DNA of 64,000 bases, from the NCBI RefSeq assembly GCF_900105415.1, contig NZ_FNSM01000001.1:5295501-5359500 (forward strand), given 5' to 3'. This document shows positions 25,102 to 33,982 of the stretch, in pieces. Each line of letters begins with the position of its first letter. Position 1 is the first letter of the stretch. Position numbers and translations under genes: made by a program. Source of the stretch: Streptomyces sp. TLI_105. Lineage in GTDB: Bacteria > Actinomycetota > Actinomycetes > Streptomycetales > Streptomycetaceae. The notes beneath the pieces were generated by a model. That model was not told where the DNA came from. It did no database searches and saw only the letters and a list, made by a program, of their open reading frames with translations.

Positions 25102-25914
25102 ATGGAAACGAGCCTCCACCTCCCCGCCGGAACCGCCGCCCATGGGCCGTACGCCGTCGACATCGACCCCGAGCGGGCCGGATGGGCCTACTCCGCGCTG
25201 CGGGTCCTCGTCCTCGGACCGGGGGAGATCCACTCCTTCGAGAGCGGGGATTCCGAATGGGCCGTGCTTCCCCTCTCCGGTGCCTGTAGCGTGCGCGTCG
25301 ACGGCGAGATCATCGAACTCCTGGGCCGCGCGAGCGTGTTCGACGGGGTGAGCGACTTCGCCTACGTGCCCCGCGACGCCCACGCCCAGATCGCCTCCGG
25401 CGCGGGAGGCCGCTTCGCTTTGGCAGGAGCGAAGTGCGAGCGACGACTCCCCGCCCGCTACGGCCCCGCGCCGGAGGTTCCCGTCGAGACCCGGGGCAGC
25501 GGCAACCGGGCCCGCCGGGTGCGGAACTTCGCCTCGGCGGACGCCTTCGCCTGCGACCGGCTCATCGCCGTCGAGGTCGTCACGCCCGGCGGGAACTGGT
25601 CCTCCTACCCGCCGCACAAGCACGACGAGCACCGCCCGGGCGCCGAGTCCGTCCTGGAGGAGATCTACTACTACGAGATCGCCGGCCCGGGCGGCCTCGC
25701 CTACCAGCGGATCTCGCCCTCCCGGCCCGGCGGCGCCGAGCTCCTCGCCGAGGTCCGGGGCGGCGACGCGGTCCTCGTCCCCGACGGCTGGCACGGACCC
25801 TCCGTCGCCCAGCCGGGGCACGACCTCTACTACCTCAACGTCATGGCGGGCCCCGGCCCCGAACGGGAGTGGAAGATCTGCTTCCACCCGGACCACACGG
25901 AGGGATACGCGTGA
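25102..25914 (+). CDS. iolB: 5-deoxy-glucuronate isomerase
   Basis: 270 residues, a bicupin. The metal-site motif SYPPHKHDEHR, followed by EEIYYYEI, is the IolB hallmark, and the C-terminal GWHGPSVAQPGHDLYYLNVMAG completes the second cupin. It converts 5-deoxy-D-glucuronate to 5-dehydro-2-deoxy-D-gluconate, the substrate of IolC. The TGA overlaps the GTG of iolD (GTGA at 25911). Confidence 0.93.
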   Translation: METSLHLPAGTAAHGPYAVDIDPERAGWAYSALRVLVLGPGEIHSFESGDSEWAVLPLSGACSVRVDGEIIELLGRASVFDGVSDFAYVPRDAHAQIASGAGGRFALAGAKCERRLPARYGPAPEVPVETRGSGNRARRVRNFASADAFACDRLIAVEVVTPGGNWSSYPPHKHDEHRPGAESVLEEIYYYEIAGPGGLAYQRISPSRPGGAELLAEVRGGDAVLVPDGWHGPSVAQPGHDLYYLNVMAGPGPEREWKICFHPDHTEGYA

Positions 25915-27779
25915 GCATCCGGCTGACCGTCGCGCAGGCGCTCGTCCGCTTCCTCGCCGCCCAGCACACCGAGCGCGACGGCGTCCGGCAGCGGCTCGTC
26001 GCCGCCACCTGGGGCGTCTTCGGGCACGGGAACGTCGCCGGGATCGGCCAGGCGCTGATCGAAGAGGAACACATGCCCTTCCACCAGGGCCGCAACGAGC
26101 AGGCCATGGTGCACGCCGCCGTCGGCCACGCCCGCCGGACGAACCGGCTCTCCGCGCACGCCGTCACCACCTCCATCGGCCCCGGCGCCACCAACCTCGT
26201 CACCGGCGCCGCCCTCGCCACGATCAACCACCTCCCGGTCCTGCTGCTGCCCGGCGACACCTTCGCCGGCCGCCCCGCCGACCCCGTCCTCCAGCAGCTC
26301 CAACTCCCTCACGCGGGCGACGTCTCCGTCAACGACTGCCTCCGCCCGGTCTCCCGGTACTTCGACCGGGTCACCCGGCCCGAGGCCCTGATCCCGGCCG
26401 CCCTCGCCGCCGTCCGGGTCCTCGCCGACCCCGCCGAGACCGGCGCCGTGACCCTCGCCCTGCCCCAGGACGTCCAGGCGGAGGCGTACGACTGGCCGGA
26501 GGAGTTCTTCGCCGAGCGGATCTGGCGGGTCCGCCGCCCCTCCCCGGACGAGGAGGAACTGGACGCGGCGGCCGCGGCGATCGCCCGTGCCACCCGCCCG
26601 CTGATCGTCGCCGGCGGCGGCGTCCGGTACAGCGCGGCCGAGGAGTCGCTCTCCGACCTCGCCGCGCGGACCGGCATCCCGGTCGCCTCAACCCAGGCCG
26701 GCAAGGGGTCGCTGCCGCACGACCACCCCCAGGACGTCGGCGGCATCGGCCACACCGGTACCGCCGTCGCCGACCACCTGGCCCGCACCGCCGACCTGGT
26801 CATCGGCGTCGGCACCCGCTGGACCGACTTCACCACCGCCTCCGGCACCCTCTTCGGCCACCCCGACGTACGGTTCGTCAACCTCAACATCGCCGCCTTC
26901 GACTCCCACAAGATGGCGGCGCTCCCGCTCGTCGCCGACGCCCGCGAGGGCCTGGAACAGCTCCACACGCTCCTGGAGCAGCACCACGTCCCCGCGCCCT
27001 ACGTCCACGAGTACGCCGAGGAGAAGCTCCGCTGGGAGGCCCGCGTCGACGCCGCGTACGCCGCCCCCGACGAGGACGCCCGTCCCACCCAGACCCAGGT
27101 CCTCGGCGTACTCGACACCCTGGTCGACGCGGGCGACATCCTGATCAACGCCGCCGGCTCGCTCCCCGGCGACCTCCACAAGCTGTGGCGGGCCCGCTCC
27201 CCGGAGCAGTACCACGTCGAGTACGGCTACTCCTGCATGGGCTACGAGATCCCCGCCGCCGTCGGCGTCCTCCTCGCCGCGCCCGGCCGGCCCGTCTGGG
27301 CGCTCGTCGGAGACGGGACGTACCTGATGAATCCCACCGAGATCGTCACCGCCGTGCAGGAACGGCTCCCGCTGAAACTGGTGATCCTCCAGAACCACGG
27401 GTACGCCTCCATCGGCGGCCTCTCCGAGGCCGTCGGCGCCGAGCGGTACGGCACCGACTACCGCCTGCGGGCCGAGGACGGAAGCTTCACCGGCCCCCCG
27501 CTCCCCGTCGACCTCGGCGCCAACGCGGCGTCCCTCGGGATGCGCGTACTACGCCCCCGCACCATCCGTGACCTGCGGGAAGCCCTCGCGGACGCCCGGG
27601 CGGCCGCGGATCCCACATGTGTCTACGTCGAGACCGAAACGGCAGACAGTGTGTCGGGCCCGCCCCCGGCCCAGGCGTGGTGGGATGTGCCCGTGGCCGA
27701 GATCTCGACCCGCCCGTCGGCGGTCAAGGCCCGCGAGGAGTACGACCGGCACGTCACCGCCCGACGCCGCCATCTCTGA
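25911..27779 (+). CDS. iolD: 3D-(3,5/4)-trihydroxycyclohexane-1,2-dione acylhydrolase
   Basis: 622 residues of the thiamine-diphosphate enzyme family. The N-terminal PYR domain carries GHGNVAGIGQALIEE and the Glu-containing loop MPFHQGRNEQAMVHAA; the central domain has the TPP-enzyme Rossmann fold; the C-terminal PP domain has the ThDP/Mg motif VGDGTYLMNPTEIVTAVQE. IolD opens the cyclohexane ring of the inositol intermediate to 5-deoxy-glucuronate. GTG 25911 follows GGAGGG and overlaps the iolB stop. Confidence 0.93.
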   Translation: MSIRLTVAQALVRFLAAQHTERDGVRQRLVAATWGVFGHGNVAGIGQALIEEEHMPFHQGRNEQAMVHAAVGHARRTNRLSAHAVTTSIGPGATNLVTGAALATINHLPVLLLPGDTFAGRPADPVLQQLQLPHAGDVSVNDCLRPVSRYFDRVTRPEALIPAALAAVRVLADPAETGAVTLALPQDVQAEAYDWPEEFFAERIWRVRRPSPDEEELDAAAAAIARATRPLIVAGGGVRYSAAEESLSDLAARTGIPVASTQAGKGSLPHDHPQDVGGIGHTGTAVADHLARTADLVIGVGTRWTDFTTASGTLFGHPDVRFVNLNIAAFDSHKMAALPLVADAREGLEQLHTLLEQHHVPAPYVHEYAEEKLRWEARVDAAYAAPDEDARPTQTQVLGVLDTLVDAGDILINAAGSLPGDLHKLWRARSPEQYHVEYGYSCMGYEIPAAVGVLLAAPGRPVWALVGDGTYLMNPTEIVTAVQERLPLKLVILQNHGYASIGGLSEAVGAERYGTDYRLRAEDGSFTGPPLPVDLGANAASLGMRVLRPRTIRDLREALADARAAADPTCVYVETETADSVSGPPPAQAWWDVPVAEISTRPSAVKAREEYDRHVTARRRHL

Positions 27780-27793
27780 AGGAGTAACTCGTC

Positions 27794-29296
27794 ATGACGA
27801 AGAGCGTCCACCACTGGATCGGTGGCAAGACCGTCGAGGGCACGTCGGGCAACTGGGGCCCGGTCACCGACCCGGCCACCGGTGCCGTCACCACCCAGGT
27901 CGCCCTCGCCTCGGTGGAGGAGGTCGACGCGGCCGTCGCCGCCGCGAAGGACGCCTTCGCCACCTGGGGCACCTCCTCGCTCGCCCAGCGCACCACGATC
28001 CTCTTCAAGTTCCGCGCGCTGCTCGACGCCAACCGCGACGCGATCGCCGAGCTGATCGTCGCCGAGCACGGCAAGGTCCACTCGGACGCGCTCGGCGAGG
28101 TCGCCCGCGGCCTGGAGATCGTCGACCTGGCCTGCGGCATCACCACCCAGCTCAAGGGCGAGCTCTCCACCCAGGTGTCGAACCGCGTGGACGTGGCGTC
28201 CATCCGCCAGCCCGTCGGCGTCGTCGCCGGCATCACGCCCTTCAACTTCCCGGCCATGGTGCCGATGTGGATGTTCCCCATCGCCATCGCGACCGGCAAC
28301 ACCTTCATCCTCAAGCCCAGCGAGAAGGACCCGTCGCCCTCCCTGAAGATCGCCGAGCTGCTCGCCGAGGCGGGCCTCCCCGACGGCGTCTTCAACGTCG
28401 TCCACGGCGACAAGGTGGCCGTCGACCGCCTCCTGGAGCACCCGGACGTCTCCGCGATCTCCTTCGTCGGCTCGACCCCGATCGCCAAGTACATCCACAC
28501 CACCGCCTCCGCCAACGGCAAGCGCGTCCAGGCGCTCGGCGGCGCCAAGAACCACATGCTGGTCCTCCCCGACGCCGACCTCGACGCCGCCGCCGACGCG
28601 GCCGTCTCCGCGGCGTACGGCTCCGCCGGCGAGCGCTGCATGGCGATCTCCGCGGTCGTCGCCGTCGGCTCCATCGGCGACGAGCTCGTCCAGAAGATCC
28701 GCGAGCGCGCCGAGAAGATCAAGATCGGCCCCGGCACCGACCCCACCTCCGAGATGGGACCGCTCATCACGGCCGTCCACCGCGACAAGGTCGCCTCCTA
28801 CGTCCACGGCGCGGCGGACGAGGGCTGCGAGGTCGTCCTCGACGGCACCGGTCACACCGTCGACGGCCACGAGAACGGCCACTGGATCGGCCTCTCCCTC
28901 CTGGACCACGTGCCGACCACGGCCAAGGCCTACCGGGACGAGATCTTCGGCCCGGTCCTCTGCGTGCTGCGCGCCGAGACGTACGAGGAGGGCCTCGCCC
29001 TCATCAACGCCTCGCCGTTCGGCAACGGCACCGCGATCTTCACCCGCGACGGCGGCGCCGCCCGCCGCTTCCAGCTGGAGGTCGAGGCCGGCATGGTCGG
29101 CGTGAACGTGCCGATCCCGGTACCGGTGGGCTACCACTCCTTCGGCGGCTGGAAGGACTCGCTCTTCGGCGACCACCACATCTACGGCAACGACGGCGTG
29201 CACTTCTACACCCGCGGCAAGGTCGTCACCACCCGCTGGCCGGACCCGTCCGAGGCCCCGGCGGGCGTCGACCTGGGCTTCCCGCGCAACCACTGA
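27794..29296 (+). CDS. mmsA: CoA-acylating methylmalonate-semialdehyde dehydrogenase
   Basis: 500 residues, full-length aldehyde dehydrogenase fold. GITPFNFPAMVPMWMFPIAIATGN, FVGSTPIAKYIH, GAKNHMLVLPDADLD and GSAGERCMAIS with the catalytic Cys (about residue 281) are the MmsA/IolA signature. In the iol operon it converts malonate semialdehyde to acetyl-CoA and CO2; it also serves valine breakdown. GAAGGAG precedes ATG 27794. A strong terminator follows, closing the operon. The iolA name would fit equally well. Confidence 0.93.
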   Translation: MTKSVHHWIGGKTVEGTSGNWGPVTDPATGAVTTQVALASVEEVDAAVAAAKDAFATWGTSSLAQRTTILFKFRALLDANRDAIAELIVAEHGKVHSDALGEVARGLEIVDLACGITTQLKGELSTQVSNRVDVASIRQPVGVVAGITPFNFPAMVPMWMFPIAIATGNTFILKPSEKDPSPSLKIAELLAEAGLPDGVFNVVHGDKVAVDRLLEHPDVSAISFVGSTPIAKYIHTTASANGKRVQALGGAKNHMLVLPDADLDAAADAAVSAAYGSAGERCMAISAVVAVGSIGDELVQKIRERAEKIKIGPGTDPTSEMGPLITAVHRDKVASYVHGAADEGCEVVLDGTGHTVDGHENGHWIGLSLLDHVPTTAKAYRDEIFGPVLCVLRAETYEEGLALINASPFGNGTAIFTRDGGAARRFQLEVEAGMVGVNVPIPVPVGYHSFGGWKDSLFGDHHIYGNDGVHFYTRGKVVTTRWPDPSEAPAGVDLGFPRNH

Positions 29297-29316
29297 CGGA
29301 CCCCCGTCCCGAGAAC

Positions 29317-29352
29317 GGCCCCCGGGGTGCTGGACAGCACACCCCGGGGGCC
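29317..29352 (+). terminator. iol operon terminator
   Basis: GGCCCCCGGGGTG (29317-29329) pairs with CACCCCGGGGGCC (29340-29352), about 20 bases after the mmsA stop. The next gene starts 120 bases later. Confidence 0.8.
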
Positions 29353-29474
29353 TTCCCCGTGTCCGCGTACAGCGGGCGCGGTACGCGGACCGCGCCGCGT
29401 ACGACCTGAGAAGGCCGCCGATCTCCCTCCGTGGACAGCCGCGTCGCACGACGACGCCCCCTAGGCTCGACGCC

Positions 29475-32153
29475 ATGCGACTCCGACTTCCCCGGTGGGC
29501 CGCCGTCACCGCCGTCCTCGCCGTCCTCGCCGGCGCCGGCACCGTGACCGCCGTCGCCACGGACGAGGCGCCGCCCGTGCGGCGCGCGGACCGGGCCCTC
29601 GACATCGACGGGGTGCGCATCGACACCTCGTACTTCACCGACGACTCCGGCGGCCGGCGCCCCGCCGTCCTCCTCGGCCACGGCTTCGGCGGCTCCAAGG
29701 ACGACGTCCGCGCCCAGGCCGAGGGCCTCGCCCGCGACGGCTACGCCGTGCTCACCTGGTCCGCCCGCGGCTTCGGGGCCTCCACCGGCGAGATCGGCCT
29801 CAACGACCCAGGCCACGAGGTCGAGGACGTCCGGAAGCTGATCGACTGGCTCGCGGCCCGCCCCGAGGTCCTCCTCGACAAGCCCGGCGACCCGCGCGTC
29901 GGCATCACCGGCGCCTCCTACGGCGGCGCGATCTCCCTGCTCGCCGCCGGACACGACCCGCGCGTCGACGCGATCGCCCCCCAGATCACCTACTGGAACC
30001 TCGCCGACGCCCTCTTCCCGAACGGCGTCTTCAAGAAGCTGTGGGCCGGGATCTTCTTCTCCACCGGCGAGTCGCCCGCCGCCGCCCAGGTCGCCGGGGG
30101 CCGGCCCGCGGGGCGCCCCGGGGCCGCGAAGACCGGCTCCTGCGGCCGGTTCACCACCGAACTCTGCTCCCTCTACCAGCGCGTCGCCGTCTCCGGGAAG
30201 CCCGACCCCGCGGCCCGCGCCCTCCTCGAAGCCCGCAGCCCCTCGGCCGTCGGCTCCCGGATCAAGGCGCCCGCGCTCCTCGTCCAGGGCCAGTCCGACT
30301 CGCTCTTCACCCTCGCCCAGTCCGACGCCATGGCCCGCACCCTCACGGCCAACGGCGCCCCCGTCGCCGTCGACTGGACCGCCGGCGGCCACGACGGCGG
30401 CGACCGCGAGACCGAGCGCGTCGAGCGCCGGATCACCACCTGGTTCGACCGCTGGCTGAAGCGCGACGCCTCCGTCGACACCGGGCCCGCCTTCCGCGTC
30501 AGCCGCACCGGCGGCGTCGACTCCACGGACGGGCAGGCCACCCTCCGCGCCGCGACCGCCGACCGCTACCCGGGGCTCACCTCCGGCACCGCGCGCATCG
30601 CCCTCGACGGGGCGCCGCAGACCTTCACCAACCCGCCGGGCGCCGCACCGCCCGCCGTGTCGGCCGTCCCCGGCCTCGGCGGCGGACTCTCCGGCCTCTC
30701 CTCCCTCGGCGTCGGCCTCTCCCTCGACTTCCCCGGCCAGCACGCCCGCTTCGACGCGAAGCCGCAGACCGCTCCCCTGCGGATCACCGGCACGCCGACC
30801 GTCCGCGTCAAGGTCACCTCCACCGCCGCCGACGGCTCCGCCGTCCTCTTCGCCAAGGTGTACGACGTGGGGCCCGACGGACGGCAGCAGGTGCTGCCCG
30901 CCCAGCTCGTCGCCCCCGTCCGCGTCGACGGCGCCAAGGGCGGGAAGAGTCTCACGCTGACCCTGCCCGCGATCGACCACGAGGTGGAGGCCGGGCACCG
31001 GCTGCGGCTCGTCGTCGCCGCCACCGACCTCGGCTACGCCTCCCCGGCCGTCCCCGCCGGCTACACCGTCGCCGTCGAGGGCCCGCTCACCGTCCCCACC
31101 GCGCCCGGCCTCTCCACCCAGGCCGCCGCCCTGCCCCGGTGGGTGTGGGGCCTGCCGCTCCTCGGCCTCGCCGGAGCCGCCGCCCTGCTGCTCACCGCCC
31201 GCCGCAAGGCGACCGCCCCCGCACCCGACCCCGAACTCGCCGCCGTACCCCTCCAGATCACCGGCCTGTCGAAGAAGTACAAGGGCGGAGAGCGGTACAG
31301 CGTCAGGGACCTCTCCTTCCGCGTCGAACAGGGCCAGGTCCTCGGCCTCCTCGGCCCCAACGGGGCCGGCAAGACGACCACCCTGCGCATGCTGATGGGC
31401 CTCATCACCCCCGACGAGGGCGAGATCCGGGTCTTCGGCCAGGCCATCAGGCCGGGCGCCCCGGTGCTCTCCCGCGTCGGCGCCTTCGTCGAGGGCGCCG
31501 GCTTCCTGCCGCACCTGTCGGGCCGGGAGAACCTGGACCTGTACTGGAAAGCCACCGGCCGCCCCGCCGAGGACGCCCACGTCGACGAGGCCCTGCGGAT
31601 CGCGAACCTGGGCGGCGCCCTCGAACGCGCCGTCCGCACCTACTCGCAGGGCATGCGGCAGCGCCTCGCCCTCGCCCAGGCCATGCTCGGCCTGCCCGAC
31701 CTGCTCATCCTCGACGAACCCACCAACGGGCTCGACCCGCCGCAGATCCGCGAGATGCGCGAGGTGATGATCCGGTACGCGGCCGGGGGCCGGACCGTCA
31801 TCGTCTCCAGCCACCTCCTCGCCGAGGTCGAACAGTCCTGCACCCATCTGGTCGTCATGGACCGGGGGCAGCTGGTGCAGGCCGGACCGGTCGCCGAGAT
31901 CACCGGCTCCGGCGACACCCTCCTGGTGAGCCTGGCCGAGGAGATCGACGACGCCCTCGTCGCGAAGATCGACGCCCTGACCGGCATCGGCGCGGCGACC
32001 CGCACCGACGGAGGGCTCCTGGTCCGCCTCGACGGCACCGACCCGACCGCCCTCATCGGCGAACTCGTCCGCCTGGACGTGCCGCTGACCGGCGTCGGCC
32101 CCCACCGGCGTCTGGAAGACGCCTTCCTGACCCTGATCGGAGGAGCCGCGTGA
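29475..32153 (+). CDS. Secreted alpha/beta hydrolase fused to an ABC transporter ATPase
   Basis: 892 residues with two unrelated enzymes in one chain. Residues 1-30 are a signal or anchor helix. About 45-320 form a CocE/S15-like alpha/beta hydrolase: GHGFGGSKDD oxyanion region, nucleophile elbow GASYGG (Ser about 151), LVQGQSDSLF (Asp about 275), GGHDGGD (His about 306). A beta-rich X-Pro dipeptidyl-peptidase C-terminal-like domain follows to about 550. One membrane helix (PLLGLAGAAALLLTARRK) precedes an ABC ATPase: GPNGAGKT (about 626), YSQGMRQRL, LLILDEPTNGLD. The hydrolase should face outside and the ATPase inside. The GTGA overlap with the permease gene supports one complex. Substrate unknown. 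Confidence 0.85.
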   Translation: MRLRLPRWAAVTAVLAVLAGAGTVTAVATDEAPPVRRADRALDIDGVRIDTSYFTDDSGGRRPAVLLGHGFGGSKDDVRAQAEGLARDGYAVLTWSARGFGASTGEIGLNDPGHEVEDVRKLIDWLAARPEVLLDKPGDPRVGITGASYGGAISLLAAGHDPRVDAIAPQITYWNLADALFPNGVFKKLWAGIFFSTGESPAAAQVAGGRPAGRPGAAKTGSCGRFTTELCSLYQRVAVSGKPDPAARALLEARSPSAVGSRIKAPALLVQGQSDSLFTLAQSDAMARTLTANGAPVAVDWTAGGHDGGDRETERVERRITTWFDRWLKRDASVDTGPAFRVSRTGGVDSTDGQATLRAATADRYPGLTSGTARIALDGAPQTFTNPPGAAPPAVSAVPGLGGGLSGLSSLGVGLSLDFPGQHARFDAKPQTAPLRITGTPTVRVKVTSTAADGSAVLFAKVYDVGPDGRQQVLPAQLVAPVRVDGAKGGKSLTLTLPAIDHEVEAGHRLRLVVAATDLGYASPAVPAGYTVAVEGPLTVPTAPGLSTQAAALPRWVWGLPLLGLAGAAALLLTARRKATAPAPDPELAAVPLQITGLSKKYKGGERYSVRDLSFRVEQGQVLGLLGPNGAGKTTTLRMLMGLITPDEGEIRVFGQAIRPGAPVLSRVGAFVEGAGFLPHLSGRENLDLYWKATGRPAEDAHVDEALRIANLGGALERAVRTYSQGMRQRLALAQAMLGLPDLLILDEPTNGLDPPQIREMREVMIRYAAGGRTVIVSSHLLAEVEQSCTHLVVMDRGQLVQAGPVAEITGSGDTLLVSLAEEIDDALVAKIDALTGIGAATRTDGGLLVRLDGTDPTALIGELVRLDVPLTGVGPHRRLEDAFLTLIGGAA

Positions 32154-33025
32154 CCGCCACGACCACCACGGCCATCACGTCGACGAGTGCCCCCGGCTAT
32201 CGGCCCGGGCGCACCCTGCCCCTGCGCGTCGAGGCCCTCCGCCAGTGGAAGCGCCGCCGCACCCTCGTCATGGGCGGCATCCTCGTCGCCCTGCCGTTCG
32301 TGCTGATCGCGGCCTTCGCGATCGGCGGCCCCGGGGGCGGCGGCCGCGAAGGCCGCATCACCCTGATGGACACGGCGACGGCCTCCGGCGCCAACTTCGC
32401 CGCGACCTGCCTCTTCGTCTCGGCCGGTTTCCTCCTCGTCATTCCGGTGGCGCTCTTCTGCGGGGACACGGTCGCCTCCGAGGCGAGCTGGTCCTCCCTG
32501 CGGTACCTGCTCGCCGCGCCCGTCCCGCGCTCCCGGCTCCTCGCCTCCAAGCTGGCGGTCGCCCTCGGCTACAGCGCGGCCGCGATGGTCCTCCTTCCGC
32601 TCGTGGCCCTGACCGCGGGCACGGTCGCCTACGGCTGGGGGCCGCTCCGGCTGCCCACCGGCGGCTCGGTCCCCGCCGGGGACGCCCTGCTGCGGATCGG
32701 GATCGCCGTCGTCTTCGTCTTCGCCTCCCAACTGGTCACCGCGGGCCTCGCCTTCTGGCTGTCCACCCGCACCGACGCCCCGCTCGGCGCGGTGGGCGGC
32801 GCCGTCGGACTGACCATCGTCGGCAACGTCCTGGACGCCGTCACGGCGCTCGGCGACTGGCGCGACTTCCTGCCCGCGCACTGGCAGTTCGCCTGGATCG
32901 ACGCGCTCCAGCCCCAGCTGGAGTGGGGCGGCATGGTGAAGGGCACGGCGATCTCCGTGACGTACGCCCTGGTCCTCTTCGCGCTCGCCTTCCGCGGCTT
33001 CGCCCGCAAGGACATCGTGTCGTAG
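32150..33025 (+). CDS. ABC-2-type transporter permease
   Basis: 291 residues with a cytosolic N-terminal stretch (LPLRVEALRQWKRRRT) and about six membrane helices in the ABC-2 pattern, including the pair around FCGDTVASEASWSSLRYLLAAPVPRSRLLASKL, typical of permeases that pair with CcmA-like ATPases. Its GTG start overlaps the stop of the hydrolase-ATPase fusion with AGGAG just upstream, so the two are translationally coupled partners. The substrate is unknown. A hairpin lies downstream at 33064. Confidence 0.85.
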   Translation: MTATTTTAITSTSAPGYRPGRTLPLRVEALRQWKRRRTLVMGGILVALPFVLIAAFAIGGPGGGGREGRITLMDTATASGANFAATCLFVSAGFLLVIPVALFCGDTVASEASWSSLRYLLAAPVPRSRLLASKLAVALGYSAAAMVLLPLVALTAGTVAYGWGPLRLPTGGSVPAGDALLRIGIAVVFVFASQLVTAGLAFWLSTRTDAPLGAVGGAVGLTIVGNVLDAVTALGDWRDFLPAHWQFAWIDALQPQLEWGGMVKGTAISVTYALVLFALAFRGFARKDIVS

Positions 33026-33047
33026 CCCCCGGGGCCCTACGGTCTTC

Positions 33048-33821
33048 TCACAGCCACCCCCTTCGAGCCGCTTCCGCGCCCGCGCGGAAGCGGCTCGTCG
33101 TGCCGAGGGCGGCCATCAGCTCGCCCACCCTGCGGCTGTACGTCCGCGCGGACATGCCGAGCCGGGCGGCCGCCGTCTCGTCCGTGACCCCCGACAGGAG
33201 GGCGTCGAGCACCGGGCGCAGCTGGGGCGGCAGATCGCCCGGCGGCGGTGGGGGCGCCGCCGCGCACGTCAGCTCCTCGGCCGCCGCCCAGGAGGCGTGG
33301 TGGGCCCGGACGAGGGCCTGCACCACGACCGGGTCCCGGATCAGCAGCAGCCCGTTGTACAGCAGCTCCAGATCGAGCGGGACCGCGGCCACCGTCCGGT
33401 CGACGACGATCATCTTGAACGGGATGGCCTCCGCGAGGCGGGCCCGGCCGGGGAACCGGAGCCCTCCTTCGAGCCGGGGCAGGGCATGCCTCGGGACGAT
33501 CCGTCTGACCTCCTCGGCCCGCTCCACCGCGGCCCGCATGCACGCTCCCGCCAGCTCCAGGAACGGCTCGGGGATCGCGAAGCCCGCGGACGCGACCGGG
33601 TCGTCGAAGGTCAGCAGCTCGTGCCGGGTGGAGGCGGCCAGCCCGGCGAGTGCGGCACTGATCCGCCGCGCACCCCGGACCGGCCGCCCGGCGGGCCGCT
33701 GTCCCTCGGTCGCGGCCCGGTTCATCGCCGAACGGGCGAGCATCACGGAGCCCGCGCTCTCTGCCACCGCTGACCACCCCCGCCCGATCGATGTCCACTC
33801 CATGTACGCATGTGACTGCAC
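33048..33821 (-). CDS. LuxR-type helix-turn-helix regulator
   Basis: 257 residues. The C-terminal 60 residues form a GerE/LuxR-type helix-turn-helix (LLSGVTDETAAARLGMSARTYSRRVGELMAALGTTSRFRAG). The rest resembles the TrmB/PLD-like effector region seen in many Streptomyces orphan LuxR proteins, with FKMIVVDRTVAAVPLD and an ALVRAHHASW helix. There is no response-regulator domain. The GTG at 33821 is the outermost start; ATG 33803 is an alternative. It is divergent from the VWA lipoprotein. Its target is unknown, and it overlaps a terminator hairpin at its 3' end. Confidence 0.72.
   Translation of the reverse strand: MQSHAYMEWTSIGRGWSAVAESAGSVMLARSAMNRAATEGQRPAGRPVRGARRISAALAGLAASTRHELLTFDDPVASAGFAIPEPFLELAGACMRAAVERAEEVRRIVPRHALPRLEGGLRFPGRARLAEAIPFKMIVVDRTVAAVPLDLELLYNGLLLIRDPVVVQALVRAHHASWAAAEELTCAAAPPPPPGDLPPQLRPVLDALLSGVTDETAAARLGMSARTYSRRVGELMAALGTTSRFRAGAEAARRGWL
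33064..33097. terminator. Hairpin between convergent genes, inside a coding end
   Basis: A 15-bp perfect stem (33064-33078 with 33083-33097) with a four-base loop. It lies 39 bases after the permease stop and within the last codons of the convergent LuxR-type gene, so it encodes part of that protein as well. Confidence 0.7.
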
Positions 33822-33982
33822 ACGGTGACAACCCCTGTTGAAAAGGATGGCGAATCCATGCCACCCCGCTTCCCCCGCGTCGCCGTTGCCGCATCGAGAT
33901 CCATCCGCAACTCCTTCGACGACTCCGCGCGGGCCTCCCGTTCGTCACATTCACAAGTGCCCGACGACAAGGGGGAGATGAG

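Noticed and set aside
29226..32105. A 959-codon open frame opposite the hydrolase-ABC fusion
   Set aside because: The composition is Gly/Asp/Val repeat-like, as expected for an antisense frame at third-position GC bias; the plus strand encodes recognisable catalytic motifs.
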